Below, in pieces: positions 33,060-44,402 of a stretch of 64,000 bases of DNA (positions are counted from its first letter, which is position 1; each line of letters begins with the position of its first letter). Made by a program: the position numbers and the translations under genes. Where the stretch lies: contig OX155963.1 in NCBI GenBank assembly GCA_944548615.1, positions 14,758,565 through 14,822,564 on the forward strand, given 5' to 3'. The notes below the pieces were generated by a model. It made no database searches, was not told the DNA's origin, and was given only the letters and a program-made list of their open reading frames with translations. This DNA is from Micropterix aruncella (Eukaryota > Arthropoda > Insecta > Lepidoptera > Micropterigidae).

Positions 33060-34015
33060 TTTACTTATTTAGTTTTCAATATCATTCCTAAAAATAGCCG
33101 GGTGGCTTAAGTATTTAAATGAAAAAATAAATTTAGTAAAATTTCAACTTCATAGGATAAGAGGAAAAAGGTTCTAATTCTGCTTGCAAGATTTGACCTA
33201 AACAAACATACTGACAAACATTGCAGGTAAATAAAAGCTTGTAAAAATGGTTGTTGGTATACCTGTCCGAGCTTAATTGACTCCAAAACCGTTTGACCGA
33301 TCACCATGAAAGTTAACACATATATGTATTTCTTAATGGAGAAGGTTTCTACGATATCCGCTTTGTTGTAACTTACCACTAGATTGACTTACCAACTTCT
33401 ATACTGCTCAACTAATCGCCATGAAAATTGGTATAGACAGATATTTGGGCGGGCATAATATTTTCGCGCTATCAACTGTATTTGTAAGTAGGTAATATTA
33501 AATATAATATTACAGCCATTACAACTATCATGATAGTTATGTTTTTAATAATTAAATTTTAAGCATTTAATTTTGTGACGCATCGGAGTGTAGGAATGCA
33601 TATCTACTGGAGTAGTTGATTGTATTGTATTGTATTGTATTGTATTGTAACTCGCCACCAGATAGCGCTGCAGCCAACTTCTCTACCGTTCAACCAATCG
33701 CCGTGAAAATTGGTAGACATAGGTTTTTGAGCACGGATAAAATTTTCGCGTTATCCACGTTATTGTAACTTGCATTAGATGACACTTCAGCAGTAGTTAT
33801 ATACCGTTCAACCGGTCAGTATGAAAATTTTATAAATTCGAAAGTGGAAGGAACGGCGATTAAAATAGCCTACTTGGGATGAGGGTGGCAGGATATAAGA
33901 GGGGTGAAAGGGTGCAGGAAACAGATGCCCGAGCATCGTCGGGTAACATTCCACTAGTTTATGTACTATAAAATATCAGTCCTAAAATAAGCGTGGCCGT
34001 AAGTATTTAAAAAAT
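33060..34015 (+). mobile_element. Helitron with tandem internal modules, nested insertion
   Basis: The 3' end is diagnostic: CCCGA-gcatcg-TCGGG stem, TAACATTCCA, CTAG (33954-33957) and host T. Inside, a module with ACCGTTCAACCAATCGCC-like text and ATGAAAATTGG recurs three times (near 33290/33410, 33695 and 33810). A copy of the ACTCCAGTAGATA repeat (33480-33648) is inserted between modules. Short similar sequences (ATATCA(T/G)TCCTAAAA) lie on both sides at 33075 and 33970, probably the older repeat it landed in. The 5' end is not resolved. Confidence 0.65.
33480..33648 (-). repeat. ACTCCAGTAGATA repeat, copy 3 (inverted)
   Basis: On the minus strand CAATACAATCAACTACTCCA, GTAGATATGCATTCCTACAC and CTATCATGATAGTTGTAATG, with a TATTG array (33625-33648) as its terminal simple repeat. 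Inserted in the modular Helitron. Confidence 0.65.
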
Positions 34016-34175
34016 CATTAAAAAAACTTCGTTGTGATTGTGAAGGTCCCGTGTTCGATTCCCGGCTGGGTTACCATTTTCCGTTAAGATAAATTTAACG
34101 GAATTGCATTTGAATTCTGTCGATCGAATGCAATAACAAGACACACTTACACACATGTTACAAGCACACATTCAT
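34016..34175 (+). mobile_element. tRNA-derived SINE, head- and tail-truncated copy
   Basis: B-box region GTGTTCGATTCCCGGCTGG, TTACCATTTTCCGTTAAG, GGAATTGCATTTGAATTCTG, TCGATCGAATGCAATAACAA and GACACACTTACACACATG. The A-box head and the 3' end are lost. Confidence 0.75.
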
Positions 34176-35128
34176 TCTCTCGAAGTCTCGAAGTAAATAT
34201 TTAGTGCAGGTATTTCTAAAATCTTCTAGTGTCTAGTGGTTTTCTACTCGAGTGATTAAACCAATTGCTTGCCGCTATTCTGTTATCATTGTTCACCCGT
34301 TCACACGCAGCACTCAAATTATCAATTACCCGTCTCTTTGAGACAAATAAGCGGCCCCGCAATTAGTCCTCAACGACAATGCGATTCATCGCCCAAAATT
34401 CAATCAGGACAATATGATCCGTGAATCACTCTGGGAATTAATTATTATATGCGTATTTATTTTTATGTATTCAAAATAAGATTTTTTGATAAATGTATTT
34501 TTAAGAATATTTTTTAATGTTTTTTTCTGTATAATTAGACAGTATTAAAGTGAACGTATCTGAGCTTACTTAGTGCAGAGGTCTAGTGCGATCTAGTTAG
34601 GTTAGGTTTGTATCTGGGAACAGGATTTTTAGAGAACAACGAATTTGAAATGGCTGCAAAATACCTGTTCCAAATTTTGTTGCCAAAAGGTTAAAAACTA
34701 CGTTTCTCTATTCATATGCAAATATTTCATCTTTAATATGTCCCACCTTTTGAAAAAACACTTAGAAACAAAACTGCAACTTTCTTATCATCCCTCATAA
34801 AATGGTTACCATGTAGCTTAACAATTCTTAACACTTGACACTTGACACTCGAAAGCATAGACACATAGAAAGCATAGACACTCTACTTTTAAAATCATGG
34901 TTTTCCTGTCTAAAATCATGGTTTATTTGTTTTTTAAATTTTACCAAACATGAAAAAATATATTGTATTCACATACAAACAATTTTTTTACCATATCATA
35001 TTACTAAAACAAGTAGTCTACCTATATATTTGCTATTCTTCGCAATTTTCCGGTTAGAGCAATACCAGCCAACCAGCTATCAAATTGCATTTGAAAGTAA
35101 AAGCTATGTTTTAAATGTATTTAATTAA
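34176..35128. other. No gene recognised
   Basis: 34260-34440 is slightly GC-richer, with several AATTA cores; otherwise AT-rich. ORF 34835-35128 has no recognisable domain. Confidence 0.3.
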
Positions 35129-35373
35129 AAATCACTTCATTCCACTTTAAAAATCACTACATTCCTATTTCAAATTCACTTTCTTCCAATTTCAAAATCA
35201 CTTCATTCCACTTTCAAAATCACTACATTCCTATTTCAAATTCACTTTCTTCTACTTTCAAATCACTAATTTCCTATTTCAAATTAACTTTCTTCAACTT
35301 TCAAAATTACTTTATTAAAAATCACTTCATTTCACATTCAAAATCACTTCATTCCGCTTTCAAAATCACTAAA
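35129..35373. repeat. Minisatellite, about 20-bp unit with 60-65-bp higher order
   Basis: Variants of TTTCAAAATCACTTCATTCC, AAATCACTACATTCCTATTTC and AATTCACTTTCTTC(C/T)A alternate through the tract, so a three-unit block repeats with decay toward the right side. Confidence 0.85.
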
Positions 35374-35800
35374 CGTCGATTAGCGCCAATAATTGCGATC
35401 CGATTCAAGTGGCGGACCGCGTGTCTAGTTCAAGCACTCGACACCGGCGATTCAACCCTTTAACGGCCGACGGGCCACAATAGACCCGTGGCTCCGTACT
35501 TGAGTCCTCTTATCATCGCCTTATCGTTAACACTTGACTGGATGCCGTCCGGGTAAAATGAATAAATCGTGATTCACCCCACGCGCCGCCAGCGCATTCG
35601 ACCCTCTCACCATGCGAAATGTGAATCATCGATCCGGTGTACCGTGTTGGGGTGGCGGGGACCCAGACACCTAGACAAGGGTTACAGGGATGCATAACCT
35701 TTTTATATGCCTGGTGTAAAATAACGCTAGTTGTGAATTAGTTAAAAATCGGAAAGTTGGCACTTGCAAATAATCTGTACCTACAGGCAATAGAAGCGTG
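35374..35800. other. GC-richer block, unrecognised
   Basis: GGCGGACCGCGTGTCTAG, CGGCCGACGGGCCACAATAG and GGGGTGGCGGGGACCC mark a GC-rich island next to the minisatellite. The minus ORF at 35513-35695 has no motif. No second copy is seen. Confidence 0.3.
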
Positions 35801-36420
35801 ACTGGATGTAGAAGTATGTAAGTTAGGAGAAAACTTTTCAAAAAATCATAATGTTTTTTGAGACATTACGAGAGCTTAATCTTAGTGATGTAAATTAAAA
35901 AAAAACGAAAGATTTAAAACTTGCATAGAATCTGAATACGCTACAGAAAAAAAACTGCAGCTAGATGTATGTAAGTCAGGAGAAAACTTTCAAAATAATT
36001 GTGACATTTTTTTAGACATTACGAGTGCATAATGTTAGTGATGTATTTTTTTTCAAAAATCGGTAAATGAATGGATCTAGAAGTATGTAAGTCCGAAGAG
36101 AAGTTTCCAAAAAAATACGATATTTTTAAAACATTACGAATGATAATCGTAAAGTTGAAATTTTTCGGAAGGTTGAGGTTTAATCGGAAGGTTGAAAACT
36201 TGCATAGCAACAGCAATACGCAACAGAAGCACAACTGGAGCTAAAAGTTTGTAAGTCAAAAGAAAATTTTGAAAAAATCATGTATTATTTTTGCATTACG
36301 AGTGTTTAATGTTAAGGATGTATTTTTTTTAATATCAGAAGGTTGAAAACTTGCAAAGAATCTGAATAAGCAACAAAAGCATGAATGGATCTTTATGTTT
36401 TTCAGAAAAAAGCTTTCCAA
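35801..36420 (+). repeat. Degenerate tandem repeat, units of about 115-165 bp
   Basis: (G/A)AAG(T/A)(A/T)TGTAAGT(C/T)-type text followed by AGAGAAAA-CTTTC, AAAAATCAT, a TTTTT run, GACATTACGAGTG and GGTTGAAAACTTGCA(T/A)AGAATC recurs about five times (near 35812, 35967, 36081, 36247 and 36391). Probably the modular core of an unidentified element. Confidence 0.7.
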
Positions 36421-36951
36421 AAACCTATAACTTTTTATTAAATATTATGATACTCTTTTGCCATAATAGTTTATCAATAGAGGTTTTTGATACAGCCTCT
36501 ACACAGCCCTACGGCACAGTATACCGAAAGGGCAGTAAGTGTAGTCTCAAGCGACAGGGCGATGCGGGGATAGGGTGCGAGTGAAGTGAGCAGAGGGATA
36601 AGTCTCGCCGAAGGCTATTGCTCAGGCATTATGCGGGTGGGGCTATGAAATTTCTCTAAAGTTTGATTATCTGCTCTTTCGTTTGACGCGCCATATGGCG
36701 CGCATGCTTGCTTGCTTCTGCGAATTTCGTTCATTGACATTTCGGGCCCTTAGCGCGGAGTGGTGCGGACGAGGCCCGTGGAACAATGTCTAGTAATCGT
36801 ATTACGATTTATGGTAGTCCATAGGACTCGGGACGTCGCTCGCTTCAATTTCAATTTTGTTTTAAGATAAACTACTCTCTGATATACTGTGTCTATGGCC
36901 TGAGTGATGTACTAAAATACATAAATGTGTAGGCTATTTATTTTTGACAAA
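36421..36951. other. No gene recognised
   Basis: GC-richer around 36500-36640 and 36660-36850 (GCGCCATATGGCGCGC is a 16-bp palindrome near 36688). No coding support. Confidence 0.3.
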
Positions 36952-37278
36952 CTACTCAGTAGGGCTACGGGTCGATAATTTTCTACGCTCGTGGGATCGC
37001 CCTTTTTTATATATCGGTGTAATCTTGGCTACTTTATGACACTCTGGAAATATTCCCTCTGAAAAGCTTAAATTGTAAAGATATGTTAGGCAAGGTGCCA
37101 GTACACGTTTATGGATTTTAATTACGCTAACAGGTATATCATCGAGACCAGTTGATTTTATGTTCTTTGGAGAGTGGATGCATTTTTCTATTTCTTGATT
37201 GTTGATCGATAGTTTGATCCTTATTAAATGTAGTTTATGTAGAACTCTTTGGATGCTTTCTATTTTTCTAGTTTTCAT
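36952..37278 (-). pseudogene. Non-LTR RT N-terminal (finger) fragment
   Basis: The minus-strand frame holds INNQEIEKCIHSPKNIKSTG, LDDIPVSVIKIHKRVLAPCL, TYLYNLSFSEGIFPECHKVA and KITPIYKKG. It corresponds to RT blocks 0 to 2 of Jockey/CR1-type enzymes (KSxGxDxIPxxxIK ... GxFPxxxKxAkvxPixKkG). A frameshift near 36985 moves the next block, ENYRPVALLSSLSK, to another frame. Everything after that, including the FADD catalytic box, is missing. This is an internal fragment, not a 3' end, so it was broken by deletion rather than by 5' truncation alone. Confidence 0.75.
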
Positions 37279-37299
37279 ATATTTTTGTTATTGAATTGC

Positions 37300-37555
37300 T
37301 GATTCTCTATGTTATCTCATTATTTCTGTTGTTTTTTATTTTTCTAGTTTTTATGTCTTTGTTATTTTTGAATTTCATTTTTTTTTAATTATTAGTTTTT
37401 TATAGACTTTTTTTATAATTTTATGAGTACTTTGAAATGTAATTTCATTTCTAGAAATACCAATTTTAATTGATATGTAATTTCTATACCCAGATCAGGT
37501 TTTTGAAAATAAATTATTCGTATTCTTATTCTTATTCTTATTATGCCTAAGTATT
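37300..37555 (+). mobile_element. Possible LINE 3' UTR with TATTCT tail
   Basis: GTAATTTCTATACCCAGATC, AATAAATTATTCG and a (TTCTTA)n tail at 37530-37553 look like the 3' end of a plus-strand retroposon. The adjacent RT fragment is on the opposite strand, so the two are not one element. Confidence 0.4.
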
Positions 37556-38029
37556 AACATTAAGAAAAATAGTTAAAACATAATAGTAAGTGAAAGTACT
37601 AATACTTAGTAAGTAGTACTAATATAATAGTAAGTGAAAATACTTAAGATAATTGAATATAACAAATAAAAAATAAAAAAAATACCATCCCGTTAAATGG
37701 TTGACGATCTCGTACAAAATCTGTTAGATGCAGAAGCTATTTAGATGTAATATTTAGATGAAATATTTCCATTTAGGAAACGATGACCCCTACCGTTACG
37801 CACATGTGTGCCCTAATGGCTACTGTAATTTAGTGTGAAAGAGGAACCGAAATATCAGGGGGAATTGTTTAATTAACAGATCTAGCGAATAATCGGGATT
37901 AGAGGGAACTCAGAACAGTGGCGATTGGACCCTAAATATAACACAAGCATAAGAGAGGTTTGGATATCTACGGTAATTTTAACCTGGGAGCTAATGGGCC
38001 CTTGCTGAGTTAGCCACGAAGACCCATTC
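37556..38029. other. No gene recognised
   Basis: AT-rich, with AGTACTAATA-type short duplications near 37600. Confidence 0.3.
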
Positions 38030-38665
38030 TGTTCAGGGTCACACTCACGGGTCAACACCCATCCGGCGGTCTCCACGCATGAAGTGCGAGCCCGGGCAGG
38101 CCTTAGGGCTAGTTTCCCATAGGAATCAATTTTCTGGAGCTCCTGGACGGTCTGCGCACCGTGCGGCGTAGCCCAATCGATTGTGCACTCTGACTAACAG
38201 TCGGGGGAGTCTGAAAGCAGTACTGTTTCCTATAGAGCGGGGGTGCTTGCGGACCTCACGGCGACTGCTCTTGAAACAACCATCGGCTACCCGATCCTGG
38301 GTGAACACCCGAGCAAAGGATGCCGTGGTCCGCGATAGATTCGGTATACACCGTTTCCCCGCTTCGTAAGGGAGAGGACCGCACAAGCGACCTCGAACTC
38401 GTAACCAATCGAGAGACCGGAGTAATCTGGTCGCAATTGGAAGTAAGGGCGTGAGTGTAAGCCCGCTGGGTAACACACCTGGTTATTTCGCGGTTAAGGC
38501 GTTGGCCTTTGACGGGCATGTGGCGGAGCTTGAGGGTGGACTGTTTTGTCCAAGTCTTCTGCGCTCACTTCACGGGAGATAGAACGACTAATCGTTAACA
38601 CTTTCTGAGGTGACGGGTTCGCTCGTTGTAGTTGATAACTCTATATGTAATTTTAACCTTGAAAC
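38030..38665 (+). repeat. Family G dispersed repeat copy
   Basis: CAGGGTCACACTCACGGGTC, CTGGAGCTCCTGGACGGTC, GCGCACCGTGCGGCGTAG, CCATCGGCTACCCGATCCTG, GCAAAGGATGCCGTGGTCC, AAGGGAGAGGACCGCACAAG, CCAATCGAGAGACCGGAG, CGGTTAAGGCGTTGGCC and GACGGGTTCGCTCGTTG. Very similar to 50285-50900 over the whole length. The overlapping 116- and 87-aa minus frames recur in part at 50387-50734, but this reflects copy similarity, not proven coding. Confidence 0.85.
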
Positions 38666-38811
38666 AGTTGGCGAGTGTTCTAATGGCCTCGAGGCTTTTC
38701 TGTAAATATCCTCGAAAAGAAGTTAAATAAAAAGTTTCTATTGGAATTGTAGTGAATTCTTGCTTTGTGTCAGGAATTTACTACATACCTGACCTGAGTC
38801 AGGATCTGTAA

Positions 38812-39668
38812 TCTATACTAATATTATAAAGAGGTAAAGTTTGTGAAATTGTAGGAAGTAATCTCTGGATCTACTAAACTGATTTCGAAAACTCTTTTAC
38901 CAATAGAAAGCCACGTTATTTGTGAGTGTCATCCGAAAAATAGAAATACTTTTTCGTAGCAGTCGGATTTGCAAAGTAGGTAAGTCGGAGAAAAAACGGT
39001 CGAATGAAAACGTTTCTTACGAACGCTGCCTTAACGATGAGAGATATATAATTGAGTTTTAGAGAAAAGTTGTAGAGCTTGATAATGCCTACAAAAAATC
39101 AGCAACAGCATATGCCTAACTTTTATATTTAAGTCACAAAAAGTAGTTTTTAATTTTTTTAAAAATAATTTAAATCGTTAGGTCATGTTCATATTATCAA
39201 CAATTATGAATTCTTATCAAAATAAGTAAATTTATCGTCTCAAGTGTTTAAAACAAAAGACTTTTCTCTTTTACTTCATATAATTTTCCGTTTATTGCAT
39301 AAATGGTTAAAGAGATAATACGACATAGGTATGGAACCGCGACCGTATCTCGGGTTGGAACTCCTGAAAGAATGGTACCAAATAATAACATTACATCTAA
39401 TATATATACGGATAATATAGTATACGGAGAAGTTTTGAACAATTAAAATAAACATAATTTATTCAATAATTAATCATTTCATTCACTCATTAGAAACCCG
39501 GTAATATAGCCAAATCGGCATGCAAATACATACATACAGTAAAAATATAACCCTCCTTTTGGCAGTCAGGAAATAAATCATAGCACACAGTACTAACCGA
39601 ACCACATTCATAATTTCATCACAACTAAAAATGTTTACCGCCCAACGAAGTGGGCACGGGTCAGCTAG
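38812..39668 (+). mobile_element. Non-autonomous Helitron, 857 bp
   Basis: Starts TCTATACTAATATTATAAAG and ends GCCCA-acgaag-TGGGC, CACGGGTCAG and CTAG plus host T. Sister of 28095-28839, from which it differs by about 110-150 bp of extra sequence around 39320-39480. No Rep/helicase coding. Confidence 0.85.
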
Positions 39669-40272
39669 TAAATTAATAATTCAACTCCTATGCAATGGAA
39701 AATGTCAGTCATAGCTAAAAGAGTCATAGTAAAAATAATAATAAGAGTCATAGTAAAATAAGAATAGTAAAAACTCCATATTACAACACCGATTTTGTAC
39801 TCATACAAGCGCGCGCTGTCCGTACACTACCACTAGGTACTTGTGTAGATTCTCAGGATTTAATCTGGTCGCCAGTGACACACGCTCTTGTTCGTGCGTG
39901 TGCCGCCTGTCTGTCTTTCTAGTGGTTCCACCTAACGATTTTGTTATTTTATAATCGCTGATGCGTACGTATGTTTTATTTTGAGTAATTATAATACGCG
40001 ATTTATTTGTGTTACCATAACCTGCCTAATTTTCCTGTTACCTTTTATTGTTAACCGACTACCTACTATATAAACATTAATAGATAATCTTTTTTTATAT
40101 TCCATTTTTTGGTTAATTTGTAAAGTACTTACCTAAACTTACTAAAATATAGGAATTTCGAGCACTTATTAGAATTGAGGAATATTTTTTCACACTAAGT
40201 CAGCACCAACTTATATTTTCCCTTAAAGTAAAATTTTGGGTACTGGCTCTTGGTTTATTAACTAACAATACA
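39669..40272. other. No gene recognised
   Basis: GAGTCATAGTAAAA recurs at about 39719 and 39746. No supported ORF. Confidence 0.3.
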
Positions 40273-40491
40273 TCCTACTAATATTATAAACCCGAAAGTT
40301 TGTATGTATGTATGGATGTTTGTTACTCTTTCACGCAAAAACTACTGAATGGATTTTGATGAAACTTAACAATAATATAGCTTACACATCAGAATAACAC
40401 ATAGGCTATAATTTATAAAGATATATGGTTTTCTATCATCATTATCACAATTTTCTATCACCACGCGGGTGAAACCGCTGGGCGCAGCTAG
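40273..40491 (+). mobile_element. Non-autonomous Helitron, 219 bp
   Basis: Starts TCCTACTAATATTATAAA and ends with GCGG-gtgaaa-CCGC stem, TGGGCGCAG and CTAG; flanked by A and T. The same family as 10989-11200. It holds no coding sequence. Confidence 0.9.
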
Positions 40492-40689
40492 TATATAATA
40501 ATTATAAAGAAATACATTTCTACTATGATTGGCTAACCACCTGTCAATTTTATATGTGTTGTAACAGCGCGGTGCTTCGGCCTAGGCGTAGGTAATTATT
40601 TCGAGAACTAACAGGGCTCGACATTATCTACTATTCTTGTTTGTATGGATTCTAAATATGCGATAATTCTTGCCGCTAAAGACTTTCTT

Positions 40690-41430
40690 AGATGGTCAGT
40701 AGGGCGGTGTCGACTACAACGGGCGAACCCGTCACCCCAGGCTGGTATAACGATATAGATAGTTTTTTCAGCCGTGCGATGAGCGTAGAAGACTTGGGGA
40801 CAAGACAATCTACAGTCTAGTTCACCAGCAACACGTTAGAGACCGACGCCTTACGGCGATGCACCGGGAAAGATAAACAGCGGGCAGCGTCACCCCCTAA
40901 CTATCAGTTTTGGCAGGATATCTCCATCTGTAATTAGCCTTCAGGATACCTCCGTCCTCCCGACTGGTTACGGATCCCAAGTCGCTTACGCAACCTCTAC
41001 CTATTATATTACAGCGGTAATTTAGTTTGAATTTATCGCGGACCTGGGCGTTCTTTGCCCGTAGTGACACACGGTATCGAGTGGCCCAAGGTCATTTCAA
41101 GAGTGGCATGACAACAGGTCAACATCCACCCCCGCTGCGTAGAAAAAGGATATTTCCATAGTCTCCAGACCCCTTCAGAAATTAGTCAGAATACCAGCCG
41201 ATTGGCTTCGCCGACCGGTGCGCAAACCGTCCAGTGGCGCCGGGATGCAATCCCGCCAGGAGCAACTGGTCCACTAGCTCTGAGGCCTGAGACACGGGAG
41301 TCTTACCTGGGTAGCCTTCCACTCGAGGAGACTTCTAAATAGGAGCTGAATCGTGAGTTGAGCCGATCCGAGAACAAAATGGATTTTGTGGCCCAAGCTG
41401 CACGAAACCGTTCACCACCTCCTTAGATGG
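40690..41430 (-). repeat. Family G dispersed repeat, most complete copy (inverted)
   Basis: On the minus strand it runs from GTGAACGGTTTCGTGCAGC through ACTCACGATTCAGCTCC, CTCAGGCCTCAGAGCTAG, GGCGGGATTGCATCCCGGCG, TTTGCGCACCGGTCGGCG, CGTAACCAGTCGGGAGGACG and CGTAAGGCGTCGGTCTC to GTGACGGGTTCGCCCGTTG and TAGTCGACACC. This gives the full span of the family, about 740 bp. No terminal inverted repeats, no A-tail, no conserved ORF. Confidence 0.8.
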
Positions 41431-42069
41431 TCAAAACTGCTTACCAAGAACGTAATTTTTTTGTGTTTGACAAGCAATTTTAGCCGTGCCGGACAATGCT
41501 GGATGGAAATTTATATCTTTTAAATGCTTGTCAGACACACTTACCCGTTGGAGAAATGCTTGTCAAGCAACTCACATAAAAGCGCTTCTAAACGTGATGG
41601 CGAATGTATGCGAATATAATCAATATAGCTCAACATTAGGAATATGCATGTTAATGTCATGTTTTTCAATATTTGGCCGAATCAATTCCAATAAAGTTTA
41701 AAATGATAGGTACATGATCTATCCTCAAAAAAAGATAATATAATTGGGCTCTCTTACTTAAAGAATCTTTTGTAAATGTTCACGTGACTGTAAATCTGTT
41801 TCAGAAAAAAAAACTATTGTCCAGTCCAGCATCTTGTTCGTTTCTATTTTGTTTTCTTGCAAAAATGTAAGAGCAAGACATTTTTATATCTGCTTTAAAA
41901 GACACTCTGGTCTTTTCATTCCAACACACTAAGAATAAAACACCGTTTCTGTTTTGTGCGCAAGCTCTGAAGACGATGGGTTACTCTGTGGTGATAAACC
42001 GCCCTACCTTTGGGTTTATTATTCATAAAGTAGGTAAAAAATCTTTGTTTTTTTTTCATTGAATTTCTT
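41431..42069. other. No gene recognised; GCTTGNCAAGC motifs
   Basis: TTGACAAGCAATTTT (41467) and AATGCTTGTCAAGCAAC (41554) resemble the arm sequence of the MITE at 31893. ORF 41486-41701 has no motif. Confidence 0.3.
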
Positions 42070-42355
42070 AATTGTTTGTTTGTTTGTTTGTTTATACTCT
42101 TTATTGTGAAAATGTCACAATGGGTGGGTTTATTGTCATATAACAATCTCTTACAAGCAACACTACTATGACGTGTTATATGTATGTGTGCGTGTAACAT
42201 ATCTGTAAGTGTGTGTCTTGTTATTGCATTCGCTCGACAGAGTTGAAAATGCAATTCCGTTAATTTGATCCCAACGGAAAATGGTGACCCAGCCGGGAAT
42301 CGAACCCGCGAGCTTACAATGTAAGATCAGGCGACTTAACCACTATGCCATCTGT
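42070..42355 (-). mobile_element. tRNA-derived SINE, full-length copy with (AAAC)n tail
   Basis: On the minus strand: A-box head ATGGCATAGTGGTTAAGTCG, B box GGGTTCGATTCCCGGCTGGG, TCACCATTTTCCGTTGGG, GGAATTGCATTTTCAACTCT, GCAATAACAAGACACACACT, AAACCCACCCATTGTGACA, AATAAAGAGTATAAAC and an AAACAAAC tail (42071-42092). It is the cleanest internal polymerase III promoter in the window. The minus ORF 41916-42254 is a SINE artefact. Confidence 0.9.
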
Positions 42356-44022
42356 CTTAATCAATATGCCACTATGTCAATACTTGTTTACAATATATAT
42401 ATTTTTTAAAGCAATAGACCCATTAATAACATTTGTTTTTATTTAGAATCGTAGAAACAATTTGACGTATCACGTACGCTTTGTGGGTTTCGTTTTTTTT
42501 GTACTTAAACGTACGTGATCTGGCTTGTAGCGTTCGGGCGATACTATAGCGGACGTATCACTTACGCCCGTATAGGTGGAGCAGGTAAGAAGCAAATGAG
42601 TGTGAATGCTTGATCATTTCATCAAACCTTATCAAGCATGCTTATCAAGCGCTTAAATGCTGGGCAAGCATTTTTTACCATCTAGAAAGGCCTATAAAGT
42701 ATTATATAATAACAAAAACGGAGGGTTAAAAAATCAGACGCCATAGTAACTGCTGCAATAATTGCTATTATTTTTACTATTTTCCGGCCGTATAGCCTTT
42801 GGCGCCATTTTCGGCCATTTCGACTGTTCCTCCTATGCCACGCCGTGGCACGCAACGCGAAAATTGCCAGATATTATTTCATTTTTGCCTGTCTGTCTGT
42901 CGGAGCAGACAGAGAGGGCGGCCGGCCGGCACACTGCTCTCCATTCAATGTCCGAAACGTTATTGCAATTTCGGCGCTTTTTGACGTTTCTTTGCGGAAA
43001 CGTTACGTGCGGCTGTTTCGGCGAGTTTTATTTTAATTAACCGCTGCTTTTCGGTGAAAACGCTCAGCATTTATTCGTTTTCCGAGTTGGTAATCTCGTT
43101 GTTATTATTTATTGTGCATGTACATTGTTTTTGGCATGAGGCTAACATGCGAGAATCGGGTGCAAAAAAATTACTAGTATCTTAAACATAATGAAAACAT
43201 AGAACTTAGGATTTTTTAATTATCTTAAAAGCATCTTTTAGCTATGAATGCAACAAAACAACACAGTATATTGACAGGTTACACAAATGTAGATGTTCCT
43301 CGTATAAATAATGGTTCTCGGCAAGTCAACCATTACATAAATTCGATGACAATCCATGGTTCGAAACGTTTGATAAATAAACCAAATAGAGAATACCAAG
43401 ATACAACTGTTTGCATAGTATGCTCAGATCTATACTGAATAGTAACGAAGATATCTACCAGTCTACAACAACTGATCATTGTGTCTTCTTTTTTACACGA
43501 CTTCCCAACAAAAAAGGAGTTTAATGTTTTCAGGGTTCATCTATGTTAGGTTTTCCGTTTCTTTATTCCACCATGACTTCTAAACGCTTGTGCCGATTTA
43601 GAAGTGTGTGGTATTGTTAGAATCGTTATGTCATCCGGAGTATCACAGGGTCCTGGATTTGGACATTAACTGTCCAAATATCAATTAAGTAGTTGTCTAA
43701 ATGCTCAATTGTCAATAAATTAACATAAAAAGGTCTGATTAAGTATAATCCGGAAATATACATGTACCTATCTATATGGATAAATACAAAAACCACAAAT
43801 ATTTCCTTAAAAAACCGTAGTAATTATATTTATTAATGCAATAGATCACTTTACGTAACGGCAGTCCCGTTTTTAATTGTTTTTAATATATTTACATGTT
43901 AACCTGCTTGGTTATGAACTAGATTTTAAATAAAACGTAATTAATACATCTAGTAATAATTTTATTGTTGCTGTTCTTGAATATTTTCATTGGACTATAC
44001 TTTATAATACGAATGATGTAAA
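42356..44022. other. No gene recognised
   Basis: CGTATCAC(G/T)TACG occurs at 42470 and 42554. TATCAAGCATGCTTATCAAGCG lies near 42630. 42780-43030 is GC-richer with TGTCTGTCTGTCGG and GGCCGGCCGG. 43498-43640 weakly resembles the GACTTC...AAAAAAGGAG repeat seen at 430. None of the overlapping ORFs has a known domain. Confidence 0.3.
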
Positions 44023-44402
44023 TCAAGCATCGATTATCTTTACAAATACCTCAGATAAAGTTGTTGAGAAAAAAAATAATAAAATAGTTGTAAAAGTCTC
44101 GTATAAAAAACTAAAATTAAAACCGTGGATCACTCCTGGACTTGTCAAAAGCTTTTGTAGAACAAAAGCACGTTGACGGTCCGCGGCAACGGCCCACATT
44201 TCTTCTTCATACATAAGGATCGCTCCTTGCACGTTTGCATAGTAACAACATGTATCATTAGTGAGAATAGGTGCGTGTCGCCATAATGGAAGTATACACG
44301 ACCATGCTTATCAAATAGCTTGTGCATGTGGAGATCCCAGCCCAAACATGAATCAATTATGAACCCGGGAAGATAATATTGATTGACTGTCGAACCTAAC
44401 AT
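44023..44402 (-). pseudogene. Decayed LINE RT thumb/C-terminal fragment
   Basis: One minus frame reads LPGFIIDSCLGWDLHMHKLF and DKHGRVYFHY. The next overlapping frame reads ILMYEEEMWAVAADRQRAFV and LQKLL. Together they follow the pattern LGfxIDsxLxWxxHixxLxxKxgR ... syGxxxWGnaadxxrxFvLQKrav found after the RT palm of Jockey-type elements. At least one frameshift (near 44190) and the weakened WGN motif show it is dead. Confidence 0.6.

Noticed and set aside
38126..38519. 116-, 87- and 63-codon minus ORFs, partly repeated at 50387-50734
   Set aside because: They recur because two family G copies are similar; other family G copies do not keep the frame, so coding is not supported.
40105..40145. 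Second possible fused splice site on the minus strand (TTTAG followed by GTAAGTAC)
   Set aside because: The pyrimidine tract is poor and the preceding text already contains another TTTTAGTAAG; much weaker than the site at 17030.
42280..42355. Apparent tRNA gene on the minus strand
   Set aside because: A and B boxes are present, but the sequence continues into the body and AAAC tail of the SINE family, so it is a SINE head and not a functional tRNA gene.
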